From: Caulobacteraceae bacterium
GTDB lineage: Bacteria; Pseudomonadota; Alphaproteobacteria; Caulobacterales; Caulobacteraceae
Length of the DNA: 64,000 bases
Assembly (NCBI GenBank): GCA_025352085.1
Contig: JANXUA010000122.1
Span: forward strand, 62,001-126,000
Reading direction: 5' to 3'
Part shown: positions 54,756 through 63,555 of the stretch, piece after piece
Numbering within the stretch: the first letter of the stretch is position 1
Layout of the letters: each line of letters opens with the position of its first letter
The notes under the pieces: model-generated
Databases searched by the model: none
Told to the model about the DNA's origin: nothing
Seen by the model: only the letters and a program-made list of their open reading frames with translations
Translations under genes and position numbers: made by a program

Positions 54756-55955
54756 ATGCCGCCAAAGTGGTCCAACGCCGAACGCGGCGGCATTTCAGAC
54801 GAGAGCAAGACTCGTGTCGGTTTCGTGGAGGGCGCGGTCGGCGGACCTGAAATGGTCTTCTCGCTGGCGACGCTGTTTCCGAAACTGCAGTTCGTCAATG
54901 TCGGCCCCGTATGGCCCGAACGACCCGATCCAGAGCTGTCCGTCCTGATCGTCAGCGCCGGCGCGAGCGACGTCGAAGCCCATCTCACCCGCCTGCGGAC
55001 CCATAAAGACGGACCGCCGGTCATCGTCGTCCTGCGCGACGTTGACGCCGACGCCAGAAAGCAATTGGGCCAATCGCGCGCCGCCGACCTACTGACCGCG
55101 CCGGTGAGCGAGGCGGCTCTGGCGCTCAGCGTTGAGCGGCTTCTCTCGCAAGCCGCCGCGCCCGCTGCCGCCGCCCGCGCCGCCGACGGCAAGGTCGTTG
55201 GATTGCTCAAGGCGGGCGGCGGCGTGGGCGCGACGGTCCTGGGCATTCAACTGGCGCACATTCTCGCCGCCCGCGCCGATGGGGTCTGTTTCGCCGACCT
55301 CGATGTCCAGTTCGGCCAGGCGGCGCTGAAGCTGGATATCGAAGATGCGATGACCGTCACGGATATCCTGAGCGGCGCCGGCGCCCTTGGCGAACTGGCC
55401 TTGTCGACGGTGCTCAAGGGACACCGCAGCGGCGTCAAACTGCTCGGCGCGCCGCGCGACCTGACGCCCCTTGAAGCGATCATGCCGCAGGATCTCGATG
55501 GCCTGATGAAATCACTGAGGCGCGAATTCGCCGTAACCCTGGTCGATCTGCCCGGCGTTTGGACCGCGTGGACCAATCACGCTTTGCATTTGTGCGATCA
55601 GATATTATTGATCACGAACCTCTCGGTCCCGCACGTCCACCTGGTGAAGCGTCAGTTGAGTATGTTGGCGTCACAGGGCCTGGACGTGCTTCCGACTACA
55701 TTGGTCTGCAATCGCGTGAACGATGATCAACGCGCGGTCGTGTCTCAGAAGTCGGCGGAAAAAGCCATCGGGCGCGATTTCGACATCGTGATCCCGGATG
55801 ATCGCAAGCTGATGTACGCCGCAGTCGCGCAAGGATGCGCCCTGTCGGCCATTCGCGCCGGCACCAAGCTGGAGAAGGCCATCGAAACCCTGGCCGAGAC
55901 GATCATTCCGGCGCCGGTCGTAGCCGGGTCGCAACGCCGAGGACTCTGGTCATGA
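54756..55955 (+). CDS. cpaE: Pilus localisation ATPase-like protein CpaE/TadZ
   Basis: CpaE places the pilus machine at the cell pole. The 399-residue product has an N-terminal receiver-like domain (to about residue 130) and a ParA/MinD-type domain with an altered Walker A, LKAGGGVGATVLGIQLA, in which the usual K of GK(S/T) is Ala, as in many TadZ proteins. Walker-type downstream blocks DLDVQFGQAALKLDIED and VTLVDLPGVWTAW follow. It overlaps the cpaF ATG by four bases. Confidence 0.93.
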   Translation: MPPKWSNAERGGISDESKTRVGFVEGAVGGPEMVFSLATLFPKLQFVNVGPVWPERPDPELSVLIVSAGASDVEAHLTRLRTHKDGPPVIVVLRDVDADARKQLGQSRAADLLTAPVSEAALALSVERLLSQAAAPAAAARAADGKVVGLLKAGGGVGATVLGIQLAHILAARADGVCFADLDVQFGQAALKLDIEDAMTVTDILSGAGALGELALSTVLKGHRSGVKLLGAPRDLTPLEAIMPQDLDGLMKSLRREFAVTLVDLPGVWTAWTNHALHLCDQILLITNLSVPHVHLVKRQLSMLASQGLDVLPTTLVCNRVNDDQRAVVSQKSAEKAIGRDFDIVIPDDRKLMYAAVAQGCALSAIRAGTKLEKAIETLAETIIPAPVVAGSQRRGLWS

Positions 55956-57292
55956 GCGGATTGTGGTCGAACGTCAAAACACCGGCGGTGTCCCCCGCCA
56001 AGGCGGCGCAGGCGACGATCGAAGGGGCGACCGCCCTACGGTCGCGGCTGCACGCGCGGTTGCTCGAAGTTCTCAATCTCTCCCTGCTTGACCGCACGCC
56101 GCGCGAAACCCTGCGGCTGGAAATCCGCGGCGCCGTCATTCAGTTGCTGACCGAAGAAAAGCGGCTGCTCACCGCCGCCCAGACCGACCGTTTGATCGAC
56201 GACGTGCTCGACGAAATCCTCGGCCTGGGACCGCTTGAGCCTCTGCTGAAAGACGACACGGTCAACGACATACTGATCAACACCCACAAAACGGTCTATG
56301 TCGAGCGCGGCGGCAAGCTGGAGCTCACCGACGTCCAATTCCAGGACACGCGCCATCTGGTGCGCATTCTCAACAAGATCGTTTCGGCCGTGGGCCGGCG
56401 GGTCGATGAATCCTCGCCCATGGTCGATGCGCGCCTGGCCGACGGCTCACGCGTCAACGCCGTCATCCCACCCCTGGCCCTGGACGGTCCCCTGGTGTCG
56501 ATCCGTAAATTCGCTCGCAGCCGGATCGATATCAACCGCCTGATTGAATTTGGCTCCTTGACCGAAGACATGGCCAAACTGCTGAGCGCGATTGTCGCGG
56601 CGCGGCGTAATGTGCTGATTTCCGGCGGCACGGGCTCGGGCAAGACGACCCTGCTCAACGCCATGTCCGCGTTCATCGATGCGGACGAGCGGATCATCAC
56701 CATCGAGGATTCGGCCGAGTTGCAGCTCCAGCAACCGCACGTCGGTCGCCTTGAGACCCGTCCGCCCAACATCGAAGGCGGCGGTGAGATCGCGCAGCGC
56801 GAATTGCTGAAAAACGCCTTGCGGATGCGTCCCGACCGGATCATCGTCGGCGAAGTGCGAGCGGGCGAGGCGTTCGACATGCTTCAGGCCATGAACACCG
56901 GTCACGACGGTTCGATGACCACCGTCCACGCCAACACCCCCCGCGACGCCCTGCGCCGGGTTGAGCAGATGATCGGCATGGCCGGTCTGGAAATTTCCGC
57001 GAAATCAGTGCGCCAACAGATCGCCTCGGCCATCGAAGTGGTCATCCAGGCCGAGCGGATGGATGACGGTAGACGGCGTATCGTATCCATCTCCGAGGTT
57101 GTCGGAATGGAAGAAGACGTGATCACCATGCAGGAAATCTATGGATTCAAGCGCAAGGGTCGCGGACCGGACGGCGAAATCCTGGGTGAATACGCGCCCA
57201 CCGGCGTGCGGCCCAAGATCATGAGCATCCTCGAAGCGCGCGGCATCGCGCTCGATCCGAAGATGTTCGCCGCCAGCTGGAAGCAGTCATAG
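55952..57292 (+). CDS. cpaF: Pilus assembly ATPase CpaF
   Basis: CpaF (TadA) is the hexameric secretion ATPase that powers pilus extension. The 446-residue product has the Walker A GGTGSGKTT (residues 225-233), the Asp box RIITIEDSAELQL, Walker B-like RPDRIIVGEVRAGEAFDML and the His box GHDGSMTTVHANTPRDAL. The N-terminal all-helical domain LEVLNLSLLDRTPRETLRLEI is normal. It starts inside the end of cpaE and is four bases from tadB. Confidence 0.97.
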   Translation: MSGLWSNVKTPAVSPAKAAQATIEGATALRSRLHARLLEVLNLSLLDRTPRETLRLEIRGAVIQLLTEEKRLLTAAQTDRLIDDVLDEILGLGPLEPLLKDDTVNDILINTHKTVYVERGGKLELTDVQFQDTRHLVRILNKIVSAVGRRVDESSPMVDARLADGSRVNAVIPPLALDGPLVSIRKFARSRIDINRLIEFGSLTEDMAKLLSAIVAARRNVLISGGTGSGKTTLLNAMSAFIDADERIITIEDSAELQLQQPHVGRLETRPPNIEGGGEIAQRELLKNALRMRPDRIIVGEVRAGEAFDMLQAMNTGHDGSMTTVHANTPRDALRRVEQMIGMAGLEISAKSVRQQIASAIEVVIQAERMDDGRRRIVSISEVVGMEEDVITMQEIYGFKRKGRGPDGEILGEYAPTGVRPKIMSILEARGIALDPKMFAASWKQS

Positions 57293-57296
57293 CGCC

Positions 57297-58280
57297 ATGG
57301 CCGTCCCCTTCGCCCTGATCCTCAGTTTCGCCTGCGTCGTCCTGCTGGCCCTGTCCATCGCCGAGATGATCTTCAACGCGAGCGACCGCAACCGGCAGGT
57401 CAATCGCCGCCTCACCCTGCTGGCCGCCAATGTGTCGCCCGATAAGGTGTATTCGACCCTGGTCCGCAAGTCGCCGACCGACGCCTTTTCGACCGTGGCG
57501 CCGGGCCTTTACGGCCGGGCGACGCTCTACTGCCGCCAGGCGGGACTGTCGGTGGGACCTCAGCGTGTCGCCCTGATGGGCCTGCTCGCGGCCGTGGGCG
57601 TTTGGGTGTTCGCCCTGATATTCCTGAGTTTTACGTCGCGACAGGACCCGCTGGTCAACGCCACGACCTCCTTCATCGGTTCGCTCGCACTGACCTTGAT
57701 GGTCGGTTTCATCTGGATCAGCCTGAGACGGCAAAAGCGGCTCCGTTTGCTTGAAGAGCAACTTCCTCTGGCCCTGGACATCGTCATCCGCAGCCTGCGC
57801 GCCGGGCACCCGGTCATCATGGCGGTGAAGCTCGCCTCCAGCGAAATGGGCGATCCCATCGGTTCGGAGCTTGGCTTGGTGGTGGACGAGACCAATTACG
57901 GCGTCGAGTTTCGCGCCGCCCTGACCAATCTCGCCCGGCGAACCGGATCGGAATATCTGCATTTCTTCGCCATCAGCGTGGCGATCCAGTCGGAAACCGG
58001 CGGCAATCTGGCGGAAATCCTGGGCAATCTCAACGCGACCATCCGCGCCCAGCAGAGTCTGCATCTGCGCGTCAAAGCCCTGGCCAGCGAAGGTCGAATG
58101 TCGGCCTGGGTGCTGAGCCTCATCCCCCTGGGATTGGTCAGCATGGTCATGCTGATGTCGCCGGGATACTACACCAGCCGAATGGACGATCCGATTTTCT
58201 GGCCGACCGTCGGCGTCATCGGACTGATTTATGCCTTCGGACAATTCGTCATCTACCGAATCGTAAATTTCAAATATTAG
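57297..58280 (+). CDS. tadB: Pilus inner-membrane platform protein TadB
   Basis: TadB (CpaG) is a GspF-like inner-membrane platform protein next to CpaF. The 327-residue product has an N-terminal membrane segment, two further segments around residues 85-140, a GspF-type cytosolic domain (LPLALDIVIRSLRAGHPVIMA and ISVAIQSETGGNLAEIL) and two C-terminal membrane segments (MVMLMSPGYY region and the last 25 residues). It lies in the same operon as tadC, nine bases upstream. Confidence 0.95.
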   Translation: MAVPFALILSFACVVLLALSIAEMIFNASDRNRQVNRRLTLLAANVSPDKVYSTLVRKSPTDAFSTVAPGLYGRATLYCRQAGLSVGPQRVALMGLLAAVGVWVFALIFLSFTSRQDPLVNATTSFIGSLALTLMVGFIWISLRRQKRLRLLEEQLPLALDIVIRSLRAGHPVIMAVKLASSEMGDPIGSELGLVVDETNYGVEFRAALTNLARRTGSEYLHFFAISVAIQSETGGNLAEILGNLNATIRAQQSLHLRVKALASEGRMSAWVLSLIPLGLVSMVMLMSPGYYTSRMDDPIFWPTVGVIGLIYAFGQFVIYRIVNFKY

Positions 58281-58289
58281 GGGCCCGCC

Positions 58290-59231
58290 GTGTCGCTGTT
58301 CGAAATCATCGTTTTGGACGCCGTGGTCTTCGCCCTGATCACCCTGGGCGTCTGGATCGCGGGGCGACAGGTCGAGAGCGTGCGGGGCGTGCGCCGCCGC
58401 CTGCAAGGTACGTCGTCGGCGCCGACGATAAAGACAACGACCTCCCTGTTTCGGTCACAGACGATCAAAAATCCCTTCCTGCTCGGCGTGCAGGATCTGT
58501 TCCTGAACGATTCCAAGGAACGTCAGGGCATCAGCCAGAGCCTGCATCAGGCCGGCTTTGATCAACCCTCGGCGGCGGCCGTTTACAAGACCATGCAATT
58601 CATCCTGGCCGTGGGCCTGCCGATCTTGGTCATTATCGGCGTGCAATTGAGCGGCAAGGTTTTGACCCAGATGCAGATCATCATGACCATCGGGATTTTC
58701 TGCGTCGTCGGCTATCTGGCCCCGCGCTATTTCATCAAAAACCGGGCGACCGCCAGAAGCACGGCGCTGGAAAATCAATTTCCCGACGCCCTGGACCTGA
58801 CCGTGGTCTGTGTCGAGGCCGGTCTGCCGCTTGAGGCGGCCTTCATTCGCGTGGGCAACGACACATTCGAATCCCATAAGCGAATCTCCGAGGAATTGCG
58901 GACGGTCACCCAGGAATTGCAGGCCGGTCGAACGCGCGTGGAGGCCCTGCGCGGCTTCGCCAAGCGCACGAACGTCGAGGCGGTCAAATCCTTCGTGGCC
59001 CTGTTGATCCAGACCGACGCGCTCGGCGGTTCAATCGCCCAAAGCCTTCGCACCTACGCCAGCGAAATGCGCAGCCACCGGATGCTCAAGGCCGAGGAAA
59101 AAGCCATGCGCATCCCGGTCTTGCTGTCGGTGCCGCTGGTCCTGTTCATCCTGCCGGTGATCGTCACCGCGGTCATGCTGCCGGCGGCCATTTCAGTGAT
59201 ACGGGATTTCACTCCGACCATACAAAAATAG
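58290..59231 (+). CDS. tadC: Pilus inner-membrane platform protein TadC
   Basis: TadC (CpaH) forms the platform with TadB. The 313-residue product has membrane segments near residues 5-25, 100-150 and 275-305, with a GspF-type domain between them (FPDALDLTVVCVEAGLPLEAAFIRVG and FVALLIQTDALGGSIAQSL). The GTG start follows tadB by nine bases with GGGGCCC nearby. It is followed by a TPR lipoprotein gene after 13 bases. Confidence 0.95.
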   Translation: MSLFEIIVLDAVVFALITLGVWIAGRQVESVRGVRRRLQGTSSAPTIKTTTSLFRSQTIKNPFLLGVQDLFLNDSKERQGISQSLHQAGFDQPSAAAVYKTMQFILAVGLPILVIIGVQLSGKVLTQMQIIMTIGIFCVVGYLAPRYFIKNRATARSTALENQFPDALDLTVVCVEAGLPLEAAFIRVGNDTFESHKRISEELRTVTQELQAGRTRVEALRGFAKRTNVEAVKSFVALLIQTDALGGSIAQSLRTYASEMRSHRMLKAEEKAMRIPVLLSVPLVLFILPVIVTAVMLPAAISVIRDFTPTIQK

Positions 59232-59244
59232 GGGCAACGTCGCC

Positions 59245-60066
59245 ATGAATCGCCACCTGAGAACATTCGCGACCGCCGCCGTCCTCCTGGCCGGCTTGTC
59301 CGCGTGTCAGAGCGGCTCTCTTTTCAGCCGTTCGGCGAAAGCCACGCCGGTCGCCCCGCAACTGTCGCCTGTGGGTCCCTACGCCGTTGAAGATCGGCTT
59401 TACAACCACGCCGTCAAGGCCATCGAAGATCGCGACTATGGCCTGGCGCTCGACATATTGCAGATGGCCAAGGAGTCGCGGCCGGATGACCCGCGCGTTC
59501 TCACCGCCATGGGCGTCGTCTATGACAAGCTGGGGCGTTTCGACCTCAGCGCGCGCTATTACACCCTGGCCGAACAGGTCGATCCCGGCTCGAAGGTCGT
59601 CGCGCTCGACCGCGCTTATTCGGAGCAAATTCAGCACGCCACCGTCCAGGACCGCGGCGGCGTGACGGTGATGTCGCGCCTGGAGCCGAGCGGCTCGGCG
59701 CTGAGCCTCGCCGGACCTCCCGCGACGACCACGCAGCGGCTGGCCCAGATCACCAAGATCATCAGGGCGGGCGTCGGCATTTCCAACGCCACCGGGCGAC
59801 CCCAAGGGGCCAATCTGGTCAGATTCCGCCTGGCAAAAGTGGGGTGGAGCGTCGCCCCGCCGCGCGCCAACGCCAAACGCCTGGCCATGAGCACGGTCTA
59901 CTATCCGCCGGTCACCGTCCGCCTGGCCAAGGCGTTGGCGCGATCGATGCCCTATCCGGTGAAGCTCAAAGCGTGCCCCGACTGCTCGCAATTGCGGCTG
60001 TATGTCGGGGTCGACGCCCTGCCAAGGGCGGTCGACGCCCGGGCGTCCGAGACGCATCGCGGATGA
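59245..60066 (+). CDS. TPR lipoprotein with C-terminal LytR_C-like domain (TadD-like)
   Basis: The 273-residue product has a lipoprotein signal (lipobox LSAC, Cys21), TPR-like helices (YNHAVKAIEDRDYGLALDIL and DPRVLTAMGVVYDKLGRF, residues 50-115) and a C-terminal part that resembles the LytR_C domain (GVGISNATGRPQGANLVRF, then STVYYPPVTVRLAKALARS and LRLYVGVDAL). TadD proteins are TPR lipoproteins needed for secretin assembly; the added LytR_C-like part is less usual. It overlaps the next gene by four bases (ATGA). Confidence 0.75.
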   Translation: MNRHLRTFATAAVLLAGLSACQSGSLFSRSAKATPVAPQLSPVGPYAVEDRLYNHAVKAIEDRDYGLALDILQMAKESRPDDPRVLTAMGVVYDKLGRFDLSARYYTLAEQVDPGSKVVALDRAYSEQIQHATVQDRGGVTVMSRLEPSGSALSLAGPPATTTQRLAQITKIIRAGVGISNATGRPQGANLVRFRLAKVGWSVAPPRANAKRLAMSTVYYPPVTVRLAKALARSMPYPVKLKACPDCSQLRLYVGVDALPRAVDARASETHRG

Positions 60067-61019
60067 TCGCGGGTCGACGCCACGGCCAACGATCGGGCGC
60101 GGCCGTCGCCTGGGTTGTGCTTTTCGTCGCCGTCGCGTCGGCGCCGGCGCCGTCCTGGGCCTTCAGCCTGTTCTCGAAGCCGGCCGCCAAGAGCCACAAC
60201 TCGGCCACCGTACGCGGCTTCAACGCCGATGACGTGGCGGCCCTGGTCCGCCAGGCCCTGGATGAGCTGCGCTATGTCGATGCCGGAACCTGGCTCGATC
60301 AGGCGAAAATCGACGGGGTCCATTCGCCTGAACTGACGATTTTGAACGGCCAGTTATTTCTCGCGCGCGGTCGTTTCGCCGAAGCGCTGGAGATGTTCCG
60401 CCCCGTCGCCGCCGAAACGCCGCCCAATGGGCGGGCCCTTGAGGGTGAAGGCATAGCCCTGTCCATGCTCGGACGATCGGACGAGGCCATGGCCGCCCTG
60501 AAGGCCGCCACGGGACTCGACAAGGCGCTCTGGCGCGGCTGGAACTGCCTGGGCCGCGAATACGACCTGCGCCGCGACTGGGCGGACGCCGGCGTCGCCT
60601 ACGCCGCCGCCCTCGCGGCGCCCGGCGTCAGGTCGGCGATGGTGCTGAACAATCGCGGCTATTCCCTGCTGCTGCAAAACAAGCCCAGCGAAGCGTCGGC
60701 GGACTTCATCGCCGCTCTGGCCAAGGAGCCGGCCCTGGCCGCGGCGCGCACCAATCTGCGTCTCGCCCTGGCGTGGCAAGGCGCATACGACCGCGCCGCC
60801 GTGACCGGCGCGGGCGATGATCGCGCCGCGGTTCTCAACAACGTCGGCCTCGCCGCGGCCCTGCGCGGCGACTATGACCAGGCCGACAAATACCTGACCG
60901 AAGCCATGGCCGCCAAGGGCCAGTACTACGACCGGGCCTCCGAAAACCTGCAGCTTTCCCGCTCGCTGGCCGATCGCAAGGACCCCGCCCCGACCTTGGC
61001 GCCGAATGTCGCTCGTTGA
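60063..61019 (+). CDS. Exported TPR protein of the pilus locus
   Basis: The 318-residue product has an N-terminal signal (hydrophobic AAVAWVVLFVAVASAPAP, cleavage near SWA-FSL) and then TPR helices: GRFAEALEMFRPVAAETPPN, NNRGYSLLLQNKPSEASADF and AVLNNVGLAAALRGDYDQAD. It probably acts in the periplasm beside the TadD-like lipoprotein as a scaffold for the secretin or pilin export. It overlaps both its neighbours: the TadD-like gene by four bases and cpaA by 14. Confidence 0.85.
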   Translation: MIAGRRHGQRSGAAVAWVVLFVAVASAPAPSWAFSLFSKPAAKSHNSATVRGFNADDVAALVRQALDELRYVDAGTWLDQAKIDGVHSPELTILNGQLFLARGRFAEALEMFRPVAAETPPNGRALEGEGIALSMLGRSDEAMAALKAATGLDKALWRGWNCLGREYDLRRDWADAGVAYAAALAAPGVRSAMVLNNRGYSLLLQNKPSEASADFIAALAKEPALAAARTNLRLALAWQGAYDRAAVTGAGDDRAAVLNNVGLAAALRGDYDQADKYLTEAMAAKGQYYDRASENLQLSRSLADRKDPAPTLAPNVAR

Positions 61020-61524
61020 AATCGGTCGTCTGAGCGTCGCGGCCCTGCTCACCGTCGTGCTGATCTGGGCGTCGATCACCGATATCAAGGACCGCAAGAT
61101 CCGCAACGTCACCGTGCTGACGGCCTTGATCCTGTTTCTGCCCTGGGCGGTGTTGAGCACCGGCCACGCGGTCGTTGCGGACCTGGAGGCGGGCGCCGTC
61201 GCCCTGCTGGCCGGCGTGGCCATCTATTCCGCCGGCTGGCTGGGCGCCGGCGACGCCAAGCTGTTCGCGGCCTCAAGCCTGTTTATCGGCCTGCACGGAC
61301 TACCCGGCCTGGCCGTGCTGACGGCGCTTGCGGGCGGCGCCTTGGCGATGATCAGTCTCGTCAGCCGCCCGACGCGGGCCATGACCATGGTGGCCATGCG
61401 CGGCAAGGGCGATTTTGGCCGCGGCATTCCCTACGGCGTCGCCATCGCGATCGCGGCGGCGCTTCTGGTTTGGGGGGGCCTGCTGCACCTTACGCCGCCG
61501 TGGGCCGGCGCGATCAACAGCTAG
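61006..61524 (+). CDS. cpaA: Prepilin peptidase CpaA
   Basis: CpaA (TadV) cuts the Flp prepilins before AAAAEY. The 172-residue product has the type IV prepilin peptidase aspartates in SITDIKDRKIRN and WLGAGDAKLF (GxGD motif), with about five membrane segments. In Caulobacter crescentus cpaA lies between the pilin and cpaB; here it is at the end of the operon. Its stop codon TAG overlaps the start of repeat copy C. Confidence 0.94.
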   Translation: MSLVEIGRLSVAALLTVVLIWASITDIKDRKIRNVTVLTALILFLPWAVLSTGHAVVADLEAGAVALLAGVAIYSAGWLGAGDAKLFAASSLFIGLHGLPGLAVLTALAGGALAMISLVSRPTRAMTMVAMRGKGDFGRGIPYGVAIAIAAALLVWGGLLHLTPPWAGAINS

Positions 61525-61632
61525 AGCCTGATGCGTTTATACGGAATAGATGTAAACGCTGAATCAGGCTCTGCATTCTTGCATTTGGAGCAGGATTCAA
61601 ACTTCGGACGGTTCCGTCTGAAGTCATCCTTC
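61523..61632. repeat. Dispersed palindromic repeat, copy C (two modules, reverse order)
   Basis: Module 2 comes first: AGAGCCTGAT (61523-61532) pairs perfectly with ATCAGGCTCT (61563-61572), and GCGTTTA (61533-61539) with TAAACGC (61553-61559). Module 1: AGGAT/ATCCT (61592-61596, 61626-61630) encloses a long inner stem ACTTCGGACG/CGTCTGAAGT with one wobble. It is the inverse of copy B. It starts within the cpaA stop codon and ends about 55 bases before galE. Confidence 0.85.
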
Positions 61633-61688
61633 TTGAGCCCCGCGGCGATGATCGATCTTCCGCGACGACCCCTCTTTCGGAGGCGCGC

Positions 61689-62666
61689 TTGACATCGGTG
61701 CTGGTGATCGGCGGCGCCGGCTATGTCGGCAGCCACGCCTGCAAGGCCTTCGCGCAAAAGGGCTGGCGGGTGACCGTGTTCGACGATCTAAGCGCCGGTT
61801 CGCGCGACGCGGTCAAATGGGGTGACCTCATCGTCGGCGATATCGCCGATCCGGCCGCCGTGCGCGGCGCCCTGTCAGCGCGCCGTCCCGACATCGTGGC
61901 GCATTTCGCCGCCCTGACCAGCGTCGGCGACTCGGTGAGCGATCCGGGCGCTTACTATCGCAACAATCTGGCCGGAACGGTCAATCTGCTGGACGCCATT
62001 GCCGCCGCCGGTCCTTGCCCGGTGATCTTTTCCTCGACGGCGGCGGTTTATGGCGTGCCCGAGCAGTCGCCGATCCCCGAAGACCACCCCAAACGCCCGA
62101 TCAATCCCTACGGCCACGGCAAGCTGATGGTCGAGCAGGTCCTGGCCGATTTCGAGACCGCCCATGGCATGCGCCATGTCGCCCTGCGCTATTTCAACGC
62201 CGCCGGCGCCGATCCGGACGGCGAGATTGGCGAGACGAACGATCCCGCCACCCATCTGATCCCCATCGTCCTGCACGCCGCGCGCGATCCTGATTTCGCC
62301 TTCTCCATCTTTGGCGATGATTTCGACACCCCCGACGGAACTTGCGTGCGCGACTATGTCCACGTCACCGACCTGGCGCGCGCGCACGTCGCCGCGGCCG
62401 AACACCTCCTGGCCGGCGGGGCCAGCATGGCGCTGAACCTGGGCGGCGGCGCTGGCGCTTCGGTGCTCGAGGTCATCGGCGCGATCGAGCGCGAGCTCGG
62501 CCGGCCCATCCCGCGTCGCCTCGGCCCCCGCCGGGCGGGCGACCCGCCGGCCCTGGTCGCCTCGGCTCAAAAGGCGCGCGAGGTCCTCGACTGGCGCACC
62601 ACCTATGGGCTGAAAGACATCGTCGCCACCGCCGCCGCCTGGGAGCGCAAGACGCGCGGTCTCTGA
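61689..62666 (+). CDS. galE: UDP-glucose 4-epimerase
   Basis: GalE interconverts UDP-glucose and UDP-galactose, supplying sugars for surface glycans. The 325-residue extended SDR protein has the NAD loop VIGGAGYVGSHACKAF, SSTAAVYGVPEQSPIPEDH, the catalytic INPYGHGKLMVEQVL (Tyr-Lys) motif, LRYFNAAGADPDGEIGE and YVHVTDLARAH. The start is a TTG preceded by GGAGG six bases away, which is a strong choice. It sits just past repeat copy C and is not obviously tied to the pilus operon. Confidence 0.94.
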   Translation: MTSVLVIGGAGYVGSHACKAFAQKGWRVTVFDDLSAGSRDAVKWGDLIVGDIADPAAVRGALSARRPDIVAHFAALTSVGDSVSDPGAYYRNNLAGTVNLLDAIAAAGPCPVIFSSTAAVYGVPEQSPIPEDHPKRPINPYGHGKLMVEQVLADFETAHGMRHVALRYFNAAGADPDGEIGETNDPATHLIPIVLHAARDPDFAFSIFGDDFDTPDGTCVRDYVHVTDLARAHVAAAEHLLAGGASMALNLGGGAGASVLEVIGAIERELGRPIPRRLGPRRAGDPPALVASAQKAREVLDWRTTYGLKDIVATAAAWERKTRGL

Positions 62667-62727
62667 CCCGCCTTGCGGCCCCCGCCCGCAGGCCCTAATT
62701 CCGCGTCTCCCGCGGATGAGAGCAAGC

Positions 62728-63540
62728 ATGACCAAGCCCAAAACCCTGATCGACCTGCTGGCCCTCGAGCGGATCGAGGTCAATCTGTTTCGCGGCCGCG
62801 CGCCGGCCGACGGTCGCGAACGTATTTTCGGAGGCCACGTGATCGCCCAGGCGCTTCTGGCGGCCTATCAGACCGTCGAGGGGCGCACCTGCCACTCCCT
62901 GCACGGTTATTTCATTCGTCCGGGCGATCCGGCCGTGCCCATTCTGTATGAGGTCGACCGCGCGCGCGACGGCGGCAGCTTCACCACCCGGCGGGTGACG
63001 GCGATCCAGCATGGCGAGCAGATCTTCAACATGGCCGCCTCGTTCCAGGTTCCCGGCGACGGCGTCGAGCACCAGGATCCCATGCCGCCGGTCCCGCGTG
63101 CCGAGACTCTGCCCAAGGACCGCCGCGAGGATCATGGCGGCTGGCCAATCGATATGCGGCGGGTCGAGGGGCGCGACACCGGGCCGGCGGGCGCCTTCCA
63201 GAACAACTGGATGCGCGCCCGCGAACCGCTCGGCGACGACATTGTGCAAAACCAGGTGGTGATCGCCTTTGCCTCCGACATGGCCCTGATGGGCACTGCC
63301 ATGCGCCCGCACGGCCTGGAATGGGAAACGCCCGGCCTGCAGACCGCCAGCCTCGACCACGCCATCTGGTTCCATCGTCCAACCTCGTTCAACGACTGGC
63401 ACTTGTTCGCCCAGACCAGCCCTTCAGCGTCCAGCGGACGAGGCCTCAACTTTGGCGAGATCTTCAACGCCGACGGTCGCCTGGCGGCCTCGATCGCCCA
63501 GGAAGGCCTGATGCGCCTGCGGCCGCAAAAGGGCGGCTGA
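62728..63540 (+). CDS. tesB: Acyl-CoA thioesterase II
   Basis: TesB hydrolyses medium- to long-chain acyl-CoA. The 270-residue double hotdog protein has the IFGGHVIAQALLAAYQTVEGR block, HSLHGYFIRPGDP, ILYEVDRARDGGSFTTRRVTAIQHG in the first half and LDHAIWFHRPTSFNDWHLF with the catalytic region in the second. The ATG at 62728 was taken because of weak but better-placed GAGAGC upstream; 62716 is possible. It precedes rlmJ by 15 bases, suggesting one transcript. Confidence 0.95.
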   Translation: MTKPKTLIDLLALERIEVNLFRGRAPADGRERIFGGHVIAQALLAAYQTVEGRTCHSLHGYFIRPGDPAVPILYEVDRARDGGSFTTRRVTAIQHGEQIFNMAASFQVPGDGVEHQDPMPPVPRAETLPKDRREDHGGWPIDMRRVEGRDTGPAGAFQNNWMRAREPLGDDIVQNQVVIAFASDMALMGTAMRPHGLEWETPGLQTASLDHAIWFHRPTSFNDWHLFAQTSPSASSGRGLNFGEIFNADGRLAASIAQEGLMRLRPQKGG

Positions 63541-63555
63541 CACCAGGCCCCGGCG

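Noticed and set aside
54756-55955. Altered Walker A of CpaE as an odd feature
   Set aside because: TadZ/CpaE proteins commonly have an atypical Walker A, so this is normal for the family.
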